From positions 12,884,046 through 12,948,045 of the forward strand of contig CM034104.1 in the NCBI GenBank assembly GCA_019914945.1: DNA of 64,000 bases, written 5' to 3'. The translations under genes and the position numbers were made by a program. Below, one piece after another: positions 24,734 through 37,480 of the stretch. Origin of the DNA: Typha latifolia. Taxonomy: Eukaryota; Streptophyta; Magnoliopsida; Poales; Typhaceae. Each line of letters opens with the position of its first letter. Within the stretch, counting starts at the first letter, position 1. The notes below the pieces were generated by a model. It ran no database searches. It was not told the origin of the DNA and worked only from the letters and a program-made list of their open reading frames with translations.

Positions 24734-26293
24734 CTATAGCTCCAACATCAAAAGAGCTGAAGTAACTACAAGCATCACCAAAGTAAAGACGCCGCTGGCA
24801 CTAGTCCTAAAACTGTGGCTCATCGGAATCCTACCAGGCATCGAACACTCATCGCCATTGAAGTATATCTTTGTAGGGAAACCATCCCCTGCAACCACAT
24901 CGATCCCAGGTGTCGTCTTCTTTGTGAAAGAGATCACTGACTGCTGTTTACCAGGCACTCCTTCCGGTGTCTGCTTGACCAAGTAATTCAACCCCTCGAG
25001 GCCCTGCATAAAGATGGTGTTATTCCCCACTGCACTCCCGTTGAATGAATACGCCGCCTCGAACCCTGCATAAGCCTTATCCATCACAACTGCGGCGAAC
25101 CAGTTTGCGAGGTCCACACCCTCCCAGTTGAAGAAGGTAACCCTTGCTGTCCACCCCTTGCTATAGTCCGCATTCAGATGCCAATTGATGCTAACGCCGC
25201 AATAATCACCGCAGGGCATTGGATTGGGGACATTGAAGTGTTTCAGCTCGGCCCAAGCCAAGGTCTCTGACGTCCGGTTATCGAACGGCACGAGCAAAGC
25301 CTGAGACGGCACGAGGAGAGCCGGCGCGGTGGTACTGCAAGTGGGACCAGGGCGGTTCGCCGGGCAGCCGCAAGCGCAGGTATTGCAGGGTATTACAGAT
25401 TCATTGTAATAGGCCGAGAAGGAGACGCAACATTTGGGTTTCGAATTCTTTGCGGTGGTGATGTTGCAGATGATTTGCCATGTCGCGACGACGGAGGTGG
25501 TCGATTCCAGCCCGCTCGGGTCCGGGAACTCCGTCGGGCTGACGCGGGCCGGCTGGCCGCAGACATACTCCGGATTCAGCGTAGAGCCCCCTTTGATCTT
25601 CCAATTCGCCGGCGGATACAAGTCGGTCCTGTTCATGTCAGGCGGCATCTTGAACACCTGCATCTGGAACGACGAGATGGACTGCGAGGGATCCATGGCT
25701 TTGGGCAAGATGGTGCCATTCCGACAGCAATAGGGAATCTTTCCAAGAACGGTGTCGTTGTACCTCGACAATGGAAGATCAAGAATGACGGGCTTACTCT
25801 GGCAATTGAGCACCTTGGAGAAGTCTAAGTCCTTGTAGTAGTTCCCCTGAGGACCATAGACGCAGCCGCTGGTGTCAACGTCTAATGGGTACGCGCCTTT
25901 CATCGAGTAGATGAACTCCTGACGCTTCCACTCCCAGGAGAGCTGCCAGTTATCGAGGCGGCCGAGGCGGTTGTTGTTCTCCATGGTGACGAGTGCGAGA
26001 TAGCTCGAGGAGTAAGCTTGCAGGACGTCGTAGGTGATAGTGAGGTCGCCGCTGCGCCGAGGTAGGTAGCTCTTGGAGGGGTCGGTGTTGTTGGGGATCA
26101 GCGAGGTGTTCGACTTAAAGCTCGGGTTCGGGACGCAGCAAGTGGACAAGGTGGTAGAGAGTTTTGAAGGGAGAGTGGGTGTTGGGCAAATGAAGGACGG
26201 ATCGGCGAGGGAGAGGTCGGTGGGTAAGGGCATGGAGGTGTTGGTTTTGCCGAAGAGGGTTCCGACGATGGGGATCTCGGCTTGGATGCGGGT
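22967..26293. repeat. Segmental duplication, copy B (contains the intact COBRA-like gene)
   Basis: Counterpart of 17881-20205. This copy keeps the full COBRA-like open reading frame and about 500 bp (24190-24715) of downstream sequence that copy A lacks. Confidence 0.8.
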
Positions 26294-26740
26294 GAGGTCG
26301 CCGGCGGTGGCGATAGGGGTAAGGAGGTCGGTGGTGGGGTAGCCGGAGAAGGAGGTGGAGGAGTCGACGGTGGTGTTATATGGGAGATCGGAGCCGTCGG
26401 TGAGGACGGCGTTGGAGATGGAGACGAGGATCTCGCTGTGGGCGAAGGAAACGACGAGAGCCCAGGACTTGAGGGTTGTGACCCCTGAGTTGAGGACGGT
26501 GGCGGTGGCCTTGAAGGCGTAGGGCTGGGCTTTTGGGTCTTTGAGGAAAGGTCGGATCTTCTCGGTAGACTCGAGGTTGTAGGAGAGTTGGACGCCGTTG
26601 CAGTCCATGGCTGGGGCCGGAGCTGGGGCGGTGACGGGAGACGGAGGACTAGGGCTTCCGCCTCCTTGAGAGAGAGATGGGTGGGGGAGGAGAAGGAGGA
26701 GGGAGGTGAGGAGGAGGAGATGGAGATTGGAGGAACCCAT
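24734..26740 (-). CDS. COBRA-like protein (COBL7/10-type), GPI-anchored
   Basis: An uninterrupted frame of 668 residues starting MGSSNLHLLLL. Further upstream in-frame ATGs exist to 27025, but only this one places a hydrophobic signal peptide at the very N-terminus and gives the family's usual ~650-670 residues. After a Pro/Ala-rich spacer the protein has the N-terminal extra domain typical of the COBL7-11 subgroup. The COBRA domain includes KPKCCVSF (CCVS at 437-440) and a Cys-rich stretch (CNTCACGC). The C-terminus is a hydrophobic GPI-attachment tail (VFTLVMLVVTSALLMLEL). Many N-glycosylation sequons are visible. Family members act at the plasma membrane or wall in cellulose deposition, and COBL10/11 in pollen-tube growth. 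Which paralogue this is cannot be settled without a tree. Confidence 0.95.
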   Translation of the reverse strand: MGSSNLHLLLLTSLLLLLPHPSLSQGGGSPSPPSPVTAPAPAPAMDCNGVQLSYNLESTEKIRPFLKDPKAQPYAFKATATVLNSGVTTLKSWALVVSFAHSEILVSISNAVLTDGSDLPYNTTVDSSTSFSGYPTTDLLTPIATAGDLTRIQAEIPIVGTLFGKTNTSMPLPTDLSLADPSFICPTPTLPSKLSTTLSTCCVPNPSFKSNTSLIPNNTDPSKSYLPRRSGDLTITYDVLQAYSSSYLALVTMENNNRLGRLDNWQLSWEWKRQEFIYSMKGAYPLDVDTSGCVYGPQGNYYKDLDFSKVLNCQSKPVILDLPLSRYNDTVLGKIPYCCRNGTILPKAMDPSQSISSFQMQVFKMPPDMNRTDLYPPANWKIKGGSTLNPEYVCGQPARVSPTEFPDPSGLESTTSVVATWQIICNITTAKNSKPKCCVSFSAYYNESVIPCNTCACGCPANRPGPTCSTTAPALLVPSQALLVPFDNRTSETLAWAELKHFNVPNPMPCGDYCGVSINWHLNADYSKGWTARVTFFNWEGVDLANWFAAVVMDKAYAGFEAAYSFNGSAVGNNTIFMQGLEGLNYLVKQTPEGVPGKQQSVISFTKKTTPGIDVVAGDGFPTKIYFNGDECSMPGRIPMSHSFRTSASGVFTLVMLVVTSALLMLEL

Positions 26741-28278
26741 GAGTAGTCTGCAAGGTGTTTGCAGTCGGAGTTCGAGGTGGAGGTTAAAGAGAGAGGAAGG
26801 AAGGAAGTAGAGAGGAAGAAGAAGAAGAAGAAGAAGAAGAAGAAAGCGCGTGGTAGGAGGAGGAAGAAGAGGGGCACCAGCTGGGAGGAGGCTGTGGGAT
26901 TTTGAATTGAATGGGTTTGGTTTTGGGTGTTTACTTGGTTTTTGGTGATTGTTTATTGGTAGTAAAAGGAAAGTGGGGTAGGGTGGAAAAGAACGAATGG
27001 AGACAGGGAACGGTGGGTGGGCCATATTGGATCTCCTAAAACCGAAGCTATAGGAAACTACTACAACCAGTAATTAGTTAGTTATCAATGAGCTTATATT
27101 GCAATAGGCCACGAATGAATCATAGGTATCAGAACCAGTAATTCACCTTGGCAGATCAATAGTTTCTGAAAACTATTTTGAAATATTCTCAATAATTTTG
27201 AAAACTAAAAAATATTTATAAAAATAGTATAATGGTATATTGGTATATCCTCTATTACTTAGTCATTGTTAACCAAATGTTTATGTTTAACAACTCTCAA
27301 ATTTTATAAGCATATAGTTTTGCATATCAAAGCCAGCAACATATTAATCAATTCTTGAATAATAACACAATAGCATATTATTAACAAAACATTTTCCACA
27401 CATAAATATAGGTTATTATCAACAAACATAAAAAATTTATAAAATATAGAAGGTAATATAGTTGTTTAGAATAAAATGCGCTATGATAAAAAAAAATTAG
27501 AATAATTAAATGTTAAAATTAATTAGGCCATTTAGGCATCATTGGTGATCTAATCGAGTTACAAGAGCTACTATTTTAATCATCAAATTAGTAGTATTTT
27601 TATCGAATCTATTATTTATCCTATATGATAACAAAATTAAACTGATTTAGTGGTCGATTTACTAATTCATCAATCCGACCACTTTATTCGGTATGAATCT
27701 AATAAATGTGCTTGAACTAAACTTTCTATCCCATTTTATAGTAACTAAAGCAACATAGAGTGCACTCCAGCAGTTCCATTCTAATCTATATATCTAAAGA
27801 GTCTTTTTATTTAACCTATTATTAGCGTACAAACTCATAATCTATACAAAGGGGTGAACTTTCCATTACGTTAGGATCGTTTCAAAGGATCAAAACGGAA
27901 CTCCAAGTCTCCAATACTTGCTAGAAAATCTCCGGTCTTTTGAAGACATGATAAAGATCTAATAATCTTTTTAATATTAATTAATAGAATAGAAAATGGA
28001 ACATTGTAGAGAAAGACTAGTCGGTGGCATGATGCGTAGATGCTCTTCGTCTAGGAAGTGGTGGTGTACACGTTGATGACTCCGTTGAGTACCGTCACAT
28101 GCCTTATATGTCTTATATACGTAAATTTAATCAAAACTTTATTTTATTTCCTACACGTTGTCTCACACTTATCATCTTGTACTTGAAGACGTAATAATAA
28201 AAAAAAACATTAATAATATTTCACTACGAATAGATATATCCGATTAACATTCATTAGTTTGATCTTTTAGAGTAGTTG
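26741..28278. other. COBRA-like gene 5' flank and intergenic
   Basis: The first ~300 bp carry (GAA)n-rich leader sequence and the promoter of the minus-strand COBRA-like gene. The rest is AT-rich with no gene. Confidence 0.5.
28274..28278. repeat. Target-site duplication, left (AGTTG)
   Basis: Direct repeat adjoining the LTR start, matched exactly after the LTR end. Confidence 0.88.
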
Positions 28279-29937
28279 TGTAACACCCGTAAATAAAAAA
28301 TAAAAAAATTTAAGCGCACGCGCCATGCGCGTGCACTCTAACCGCAGCGCACTAGCTTGGCGCGTGCGCTGATTCCTTCTTCCCTCTCCCCCACCTCTCG
28401 TAGTTAGTTGCGAGAGGTGGGAGAGAAGGGCGCCGGAGTGGAGTTAACTCCACTCCGTTGCCCTCTCCACCTCTTCTCTATTTAATCTCCACCCAATTCC
28501 CCCTCGAGTTCTTTTTTTCGGAATATTCTCTTCTTCGCTTTTCCCTACTCTCTTTTCTCTCTCGAGCCGCCGAAGTTTCCGTCACGGGCAGCGAATCACC
28601 GGAGCGCTGGCAGCTAACCAAAACCTCTCACCTCGATCGTTAGATTCAACATTGTGCGGGAAGGATCTTGAAATTCAAGAAAAGCCGACTGATTAGGAGA
28701 GTAAGACGGATTCCAAAAATACTCCAGGCGAGTAGAATTTTATAATAGTCTTTAAAAATGCATGCTTATGTCATATCTTACATGTGATAGTTAAATGTCG
28801 TTTTCTAATGAAACTTATATGACATCTCATATTTGCATTTAATTACATGTCAGTTCTTACTTGTATTATTTATCACTTAATGCACATGTATGATAGACTC
28901 TATGTTTGTTTATAATATCTGTTATTGTGATGATTATGTTAAATAAATAATAGAAGTCATGGCACCACGTGCACATATCACTATTAGTCAAGTCCCAGTT
29001 AGGTAGTGCCCTTTTACCTACTCAACCTGGGGTTAGGGGTAGAGTGTATATTATATAGTATCATATTAGCGGCCTACACCTGAGGTCGGTAGCAGGTGGA
29101 GCATTCAGGTGATTACACTGCCATAGTTGGAGACTTGACTAGTATGATATTAGAAAGATGATTGAGAGGAAGGGATTGTAGTTCTAGCGGTACCCGAGGA
29201 CGTAGGGTCAGGGCGTCTATTGAGTTGTGTGCTCTTACCAGCTGTATGTGATGATTTCGCTTTATGCGATAATTACTAGAATGGTGTTGATGGGCCCACG
29301 ACTGGGTCCTTAGTCTGATAGCCACAGACAACCGGTCATATGCAGCGTCGCCAGGCATGTATGGGCGATAATACCGCTAGTTGACTAGTCCCCCTCGATT
29401 TTTATGATGCTATGTGAGATATGTTATTGTAACTCGACTCCTGTGTGAATTTCTATGTAAAATAAGCTATAATGATGAAAGCTATTAGAAGTCATAATGT
29501 ACATTTTTCTCTGACATATTATGAGTTGCATTTTTACTTATTATGTAATATTCTTAGATTATTATTAGATTTTATTTGTTGGGCCCAGTGCTCACCGCCA
29601 TTTTTGGTGGAAATATTTTAGAGATGATTATAGAGGATGCGGACATCGAGGAGTGGCAGATTCATTCCTTATTTTTAGCATTTGTTTATTCTATCATTTC
29701 AGTTGGACTTAGCCCCTGCGAGGGTATTTATGTTTTAGCAAATTTGTGATGGACTTGTATTCCTAGAGGCTTGTTGAGGCCTGTGATATTATAATTCAGG
29801 ATTATTTGTTGGATTATTATGGTATTTCTTGACTTATTCAGATACTTGGTGAGATTATTTCACTGACCGATCACGTGAGAATCACGTGGACATTCTCCAC
29901 GTGAAGAACACATGAATTTTTAGAAGTGGGTGTTTCA
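28279..29937. mobile_element. Solo LTR of a retrotransposon (probably Ty3/gypsy)
   Basis: The element begins TGTAACACCC and ends GGGTGTTTCA, near-perfect terminal inverted repeats with TG...CA ends. It is flanked by the identical 5-bp target duplication AGTTG at 28274-28278 and 29938-29942. It is 1,659 bp long, with a GC-rich first 350 bp (hairpins, CT-rich segment) and AT-rich remainder. No gag, protease, reverse transcriptase or integrase lies in or beside it, so it is a solo LTR left by LTR-LTR recombination. The TGTAACACCC start is common in plant chromovirus LTRs; that lineage call is an inference. Confidence 0.9.
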
Positions 29938-29942
29938 AGTTG
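29938..29942. repeat. Target-site duplication, right (AGTTG)
   Basis: Exact copy of 28274-28278 immediately after GGGTGTTTCA. Confidence 0.88.
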
Positions 29943-30425
29943 TTTGTTGAATCTTATTACTTGTTTAAGTAAAAGAGTAAGCGATGAATCCGAGATTATT
30001 CTCGGTGTTATAATATTTTTTATATTTCTTCATTGTACTTTAAACCATTGTCTAGTTATGAGATATGTTTTGCTGCGCAATACGCTTGTATTAATTTATC
30101 TCCTATTTTTTCCTCTGAGAAAAGAAGCTATAATTAGCTTAGATTATTCTAATCTAAGCAATGGACTCAGCCAAAGTATCAAAAATGAGAATTAAACACA
30201 GCTCGTGAGGGAGCCCCTGCAGATCGCAACCTACAAACTCTGGAGACCAATTGCCCTGAGTATGTAGTCAATTTGTTTTATATTAATGAATTTCTAACGT
30301 ACGAAACTTTTCTCTTAGAAAAAATTGGGCTAAGTGTAGTTTTGCTGGGTGCCATCTTCAGCATAGTTGATATTACAATTAATGTCAAGTATTAGTTGTT
30401 CATCACTACTAATATGGGATGATCT

Positions 30426-30429
<4 letters not shown>

Positions 30430-30474
<45 letters not shown>
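30430..30474. repeat. (AT)n microsatellite followed by poly-T
   Basis: About 22 AT units running directly into a T-rich run ending near 30491. Confidence 0.97.
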
Positions 30475-30492
<18 letters not shown>

Positions 30493-33400
30493 TTGAAAGA
30501 AAAGAAAGAATTGGTCTCATGATATCGACTCGACAATAAGCTACATCCATAGGAATAAACAATTCTATGTTCCATATAAACATTTTGGAAATATATATAA
30601 GATTAATAATCTTAAAACTTAGAGACTAAAATTAAGGTTGTATGGAAAATAAAAATTAGTGGCCTCCCACTAATTTCAATAGCTTTTGTTTACCTCGTCA
30701 ATCGCTTGCATAATTTATATATATATATGATACAAAGTTAAAGCGGGTTATCGGATCCTTGTTGGAAGTGGGTATGGTTCCTAATCGGATCTTGGCATTT
30801 AGATCCGATTTGAACAAAAGTGGCTAGGGTTCAAATCTTTTTTCAATAATCTTGGGCCCCATATGACCCGGCCATATGTCTTTCTTTGTCACGTAATAAA
30901 GTTATAACGGTCGAATGAATCGGATTCATAAATTATAAAACCAAGCCAAAGTGACCGTTATAAACCAAACTAAAAATCCACCGACCAGTTTCGACTGTAC
31001 ACCTCACCGGCGGTCGAGATTAGCCGACCGTTGAATTTTGAAATTTGGAATTTAAATTTTGGTTGCCTCGAGGATGTTGGAATCGAAGATTGTGACGCCT
31101 AGCATATAATTTTCCTCTCGAATTATTTAGAAGATTGTAGATTATTAGTTTATAACACCAATGTTTAATATTTATGTCATATGTTACCTCTAATGTCCCT
31201 AAAACATAATTTTACACTAAGGACTTATTAAATGCTTAATATTTTCCTAACCTATATATTAACGACAAATTATAAATTATTCCTTTGCATTTATGCTGAA
31301 AATTGAAACCCATTAAATTATCATAATATTTGTGTGATATTAATTATGCCGTTATTTGAGCAACTATAAATCTTCTATGCATATTTTTAAAATAATTGAG
31401 ATATTTTATTTATGATCATATAGAGAAATGGTAAATACATTATATTATAAATTTGAAGAACAAGACATAGCGAGTATATTTAATGAAATGAAGAAAATAA
31501 ATTAGACATTCGGATTGAATAATCTGTTCAAGTACTTGTTAAAACCAAAATTTAGTATTTTTTTTGGGTTAAGTTTAGGTTAAAAAACATAATAATTTCA
31601 CGTTAATCTAAACTACAAAGTGCCAAACGGTATAAATAAAAATTTAAAAGGGTAATTTAATTTACCAAGGTCCTATTATTTTTTAAACATTATGTAAGAA
31701 AATTACTTATTGGAATGATACATACTATAATTTTAGATAGTGTCACGTATGAGAAATTATGGTTATCTAGATTTAATTGGGCCTTTCCCAAACTAATTTG
31801 CTGAGGCCTGAAAACAATATACCCATTGTGCTTTAGGCGTCAGGATTTTAATTAATTTTAGAAGGTAAAATCACTGATATTATGACAGAATAAATCTATT
31901 AAAAATATAAAGTATAAATCGTTTCCATGTAATGTGAAAGGAGAGAACGTAATTATGAGTTAATACCAATCTCAATTTGCCATTGTTAAATAATTTATTG
32001 AGTTAGCTTTTGTTTTATGATTTTTATATAATTACTATTTTAATCTTGTATAAATTGCTTAAACTAGTTTTAAATACCATTCAATATTTTACTTAATGTT
32101 ATACTATAGAAAAAACATTTTTTTATTATAAGAAAAAAAATCATCGATAGATATTTTACACTCCAAACTTAAAGGAAAATTATATAATTTAGTCATTTAT
32201 AATAATCTGTTCGAAATATTATAGTAAAAACTAATTATAATAGAAATTTTGAATGAGTCCAAAATTTTACTGGTAATTATGATATCAAAAAAAAATTATA
32301 ATTTTAATTATGATATTTTGAAAACTTTAGTGACAATTATGTAAGAATAAATACTTCATGCAAGTTTGGGCCCAATTGAGCCCAACAGCCCATAAGGAAA
32401 GCCCAGCATAACATATGCAAAGTTGGGCCTCTTTAAATAAAATATGATATAATAATTATGTTGGATAATAAAACTAAGGTGTTAGTTTGTGATAGCTAAG
32501 ATAAGACGATCAAATTGACCTTATTATTATTTTTTCCCTTAGTTTGATATATAATAAATATTTATATTTTTATTATATATATAATTAATAATTTATTAGC
32601 GAGAAAACTCTTTGTGCCCTGCACATTATTTCAAAATTTTAAATCTTCTTGTTTGTGGAATAAGCATATCAAATTTATTACACTATATACTACGTTATAA
32701 GTCTTTTTATACTAACTATATGTTAAACAATAGTTTATCTAAAATCTAATTTACTAATACATGCTTAGCTCTATTCTCCTCTTTTATTCAATATTTTTAT
32801 ATTTTACTAATTATTAATTCACCTTTGAAAAAAAAAATCACTTCTATTATTCTCTTCCTCTCTTTTGTCTCTTTTCCTCATCAATTCATCATTATAATGA
32901 GTATCTTCGTTATTTATTTAAATATCTCTATTTATGTGACGTTAAATATATCGGTTTATAGTCCTGTCGATGAGATAGAACTTAGTTAATCTTTTATATT
33001 CTACTATCTTCTACCTCCGCGGTTTGAATTCAATACTAACTAGAATATACTACAAGACATCCAAATAGTTGACACTAAAAAGAATAATAAATGAGAGGAG
33101 GGTTCCTCTTATTAAAGACGATGGTAGTTGGGTTGTAGGGTTACTATGTGAACATCGAGAATCTTATTAAAGGATAAGAAATTTTGGTGGACCTTGGTAT
33201 GCCTCAAATTGTCCGGTATTCTCCTTTTTTTTTTATTTTTAGGTGAGAGATATCATTCATTCTAATTAGATAATTCTAAACCTGGTACACAAAAAATTAA
33301 ATGAGGAGATAGTTTTGACTTATTAAGCCCAAAGTGCACATAGAAGTAAAGAAAAATAAATTGTATTATGTGCTACACGGGCACAAAATATCTATCTTTC

Positions 33401-36400
33401 AGCGATTTCATTATGATTATAATAGATTCAGATTAACAAAAAAAGTAAAATTGTGAAAGTATAAAAAATTATGCGTTCTGCTAAATCAGACATGTCTAGA
33501 GTATTATCGTTTCGGTAGCGTCACCTAGGGTTTGACGATGGTAATGGAGCTAAGCGAAACATCAATAGAGATGTAGAGGGTGAGAGAGTGAAGAGAAGGT
33601 GACGAAGGGTAGGGAGTGGCAGCGACAACATCTACTAAGGGTAGCGATAGTTGATTTAAAACATGTACTAAGAGAGAAAGAGAAAGAGAAGGAATCAAGG
33701 AAAGAATGTAAGTGAGTATCCTTTATGCCTACTCTTCTTTAGCAACTTTTTCTACAAAACTGTTAATTATCTTAATAAATATTTAAGTAAGATTTAATCC
33801 CCCAATCTTTTCTCAAAAAATAAAGGAAAAAATATATAACTTTTGTGCTTCTGCTTAAAACTTTCACCCTTTTTAAATCATTCTTGGAGCCCACATTAAT
33901 CTCCTTTGTTATGATAAATGCAGCTATACATTTAATTGGCAGCCTGAGACAAACAGATCATAAAAATGTGTGCATAATAAGTAGCAGCAGGTAGATGTGC
34001 TGCAACTGAGCAGAAGTTTGAATTAAGCGTCCAGCTTCGCCAGAGCTCCCCAGAATGGGAATAAAAAGGTATCTAATGCTCAAAGAAAGGGAAAAAGGAA
34101 AGGGATATCCTCAAGAGGTTTGAGATAGAAATACTCGACACTTTCTATAAAAGATAGATACTATAATATTTTAAATAATTAAGGGATCAAAGTAATGCTG
34201 AGTTAAAATTATTAATAGCTACCTGTAATTAAACCTATTTATTTATTATGTTTTGTCCATTGAAAGACTGGAAGTAAGTTGGAGAAGGAGAAGAAGAAGA
34301 AGAAGAAGGCTTCCAGGAAATTGATATGGATGGAATCATGCAAGCAGGCAACATGCATATATGTGCTTATTAGCAAAGCTGCCGAATATCCAGTATGGCT
34401 ACTTAGATGACAGACTGGGACTTTGGATGGGAGGACAAAGAAATAATTAATGAGGAATAATGATGATATAATATGCAAGGCAACTAGGCAAGGGCTTTAC
34501 ATGCTGTATTAATTAGTCATTTTATCAATATAATTAAACTAGATATAAAGGGAATTGCTCTTTGGAATTATTATGCTTCACATTTTATTTTTTTGTTTGA
34601 GACAGAAGAAGAATCTTTTATCCTATTTCAAGTTTCAAAGTGAAATATCAAATTATCCAAAATACTTAGCAGTTCCCTGCCATGCATCATTTACTACAAA
34701 AGTTCCCAGTTTGAATGAGATAAATATAAATTACATTTTATTTTTTTTATTATTAACTTTTTAAAATTGTGCGTACTTTTTATATAAAATATTAACGAGA
34801 TTATATATATTATTTTTAAAATAAAATATTAAATATATCATTTTTTTTATAAAGTTAATTCTAGAATAGTTAATCCTTTTTTTTTTCTTATATTCTTGTT
34901 TGTTTTGAATTTAGGGACTTTTTATGAATTAACTAAACATCTTTTTAAATTTTTTATATTTAATTAAATTAAGACTAAGAAAATAAAACTAACTAACCCT
35001 ATATTTTAGAATAAGAGTATAGTAATTATCTTTAATATAATATAAAATAAAATAAATTATGAAAAACATATTTGTATTTTTTATAAAACTATTATAAATA
35101 CTTTTTAATTTAATATATATTAGTTTAATAGGATATATATCAACGATAAATTAGTAGTTATACTAGTGTAGGGTAGACGATGTAATCTTGACAAATAATA
35201 TTTGTATTTTAAAATATAATTGTTATAGAGTAAAAAAAAAAAATTTTTTTAAAAGAGGGAGTAGGGGGTAGATAATAAATCAGGGTTATGAAGCTGCCCC
35301 CAAATATGACGACAATGAAGGGAAGCCCTAGTACTAGTAGTAGTACTAGACTAGTACTAGTATTACCACGCCAAAGCTTTAAAAAGCGAACAAAAGAATC
35401 CCATTAAAAACCCTCCTCCGTCCTTGGGCTGATCCGATCCGAATTATTACAACTAGAAAAGGCATGCAACTCGAGTGTACGTGAGGAAGGGGGGGGGTCC
35501 CCACGCTGGCATGATCGGACGGCTGAGAGAAGCCAAGTTGCATGGGAACAATCATCACGTTCGAGATGGCTTTCCAAAGGTCGGTCGTTCAAATTTTCCA
35601 ATCACTAGAAGAACTACTTATCTAAAGGTCGGTCGCTTTGATCTCAATCGCCCAACCACTAAGTCGATCGGATTTTAGTGGCGTACGTTGCGTGACTCAC
35701 AAGATGCTCGAGCCAGCCACGTTGCTATCAACAACTTAATCACAATTAACAATGCATATTGATATTGCTCTATGAGCTAGCTTGTAATTGTAAGCCACCG
35801 CTACATGAGACTAACTTGTTTAGCCGTAAGTGGGCAAATGTGGCTCTCGTAAAAGGACCGCAAGTGGCCCCATTTTTTGTACTTTTTCTTAAGAGAAATT
35901 TATTACAAACATCATGACTTCTGTCTTTACTATCATGGATACTATGGACCCTCCGTTTTAATTTATGTTGGTATATGTTGAGCTAAATTAACATTAATAT
36001 TTTTTAAAACCTTCATCTATAGATTGTCTAATGCAAGAGCATATTTTAACCTTATATTTCAGAGGAAAAAAGAGAGTTATTGAGGTAGTTTAGTCTTTTT
36101 AGACTTTTTGTTATGCGGCATAGGAAAGTGTGATACTTCATGAGGATTTAACTATAATTATCCTTATTTTTTTCTAAATAAATTATGAGTCTCTAATTTA
36201 ATCATAGGTTATACAAAATGGCTGGCAACTAATTAGATTAAAACTGGACCACATAGCGTTTGATGAAAATTTCACCAGACATGCAGGGTGCTTTTGAAAA
36301 ATTTCCCAGTTTTCTCTGAACTTTTTCAGGAACTGAAGAGGCAGTGAATTAAACAAAAGAGATGTCATAAATTATCTGCCAGTTCGTACTTCCCGTATTA

Positions 36401-36654
36401 AAGTACAGAGATTTTTTTCAAAAAATAAAATGCAACACAGATCAAGGTGACAAAATAAAGTTCCCACCTTCAGTAAGTTAAGAATAGATTTGGGGACTAC
36501 TTGCCTGCTATAAAAAAGACATACCTCAAGGCCTACAATCTAAATAAAAGTAATAGAATTTGCATATATCACCCTACACTATAATCAATTTGCGGTTCAA
36601 AAGAGAGCAAAAAAGAGTAACTATTTCGCCCTTCCCACACTATGCTTGTGGCTC

Positions 36655-36660
<6 letters not shown>

Positions 36661-36699
<39 letters not shown>
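36661..36699. repeat. (AT)n microsatellite
   Basis: About 19 consecutive AT units. Confidence 0.97.
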
Positions 36700-36703
<4 letters not shown>

Positions 36704-37480
36704 TGGATGTGATGGCTAATTAAACTAATACCCATTCCGGTGAGCCGTCGCCATCGCCATGGGGACAATCTACTGGCCCCATTGCTATTTCTTCTGATTA
36801 GGAATCGGTCTCATATAGAAAGCGGCTGTCTACCCGATTCTAATATTGCTATTTTTCTTTCTTTCTTTCTTTTATTTCTGGGCTTTAAAATAAATAAATA
36901 AATAAAAAGGTATAAAGACGGAGTGCATGATGCCATTTCAATGGATTGGAGCACTCGTAAAGGCGAAGTGGGAAGAGGACGACACATGTTAGAAGAGCGC
37001 AATAGAGACAGTTTTTGGACGGTAACACACGAGTCTGTGGTTGCTGCCACCGACACCACGCCTGTTCTTAAAAATCTCTTCAAATAAAAAAAATATAAAT
37101 ATAAAAACTCTCTCAAAATTTAAGAAAAGAAAACATCTCTTTATATAGCTCGTTGAGGTGCTTTAAGATCGCGCTAGGGGATCAGTCCCGGAGTGGCCCT
37201 TCTTGAGTACGAAGGCGGGAAGCCAACAAGCACGAAGATTAAAGAGAGTCGTAAGAAAAAATTTGAATATTTCTTTCTTTTATTTCTGGAGGCAAACACC
37301 AATGGAGTAAAATACAACTCGCCTCGTAGTAATAATATAAGGAAGAAGAAGAAGAAGAAGAAAAGAACGACGAGAAGGACAGCATAATAGTCTACTAAAG
37401 TTTATCAGACGGACATAAATCGTAAAACTTTACTAGCGAGGGAAAAAAAATTAACGTGGAAGATAAATAAAAAGAAAAGT

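Larger units (their letters stand above)
29943..37480. other. Long gene-poor AT-rich stretch
   Basis: About 7.5 kb without a supportable gene. It contains (AT)n runs at 30430-30474 and 36661-36699, poly-T and poly-A runs, and short GC-richer fragments (for example 30.75-31.05 kb and 33.5-33.7 kb) that look like decayed repeat pieces. All open frames are short and low-complexity. Confidence 0.55.

Noticed and set aside
26098..26877. A 259-residue minus-strand Ser/Pro-rich frame overlapping the COBRA-like gene
   Set aside because: It is the shifted frame of the GC-rich COBRA-like coding sequence, low in complexity and without domains.
26741..27025. N-terminal extension of the COBRA-like frame
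   Set aside because: It would bury the signal peptide about 95 residues inside and is derived from a low-complexity leader.
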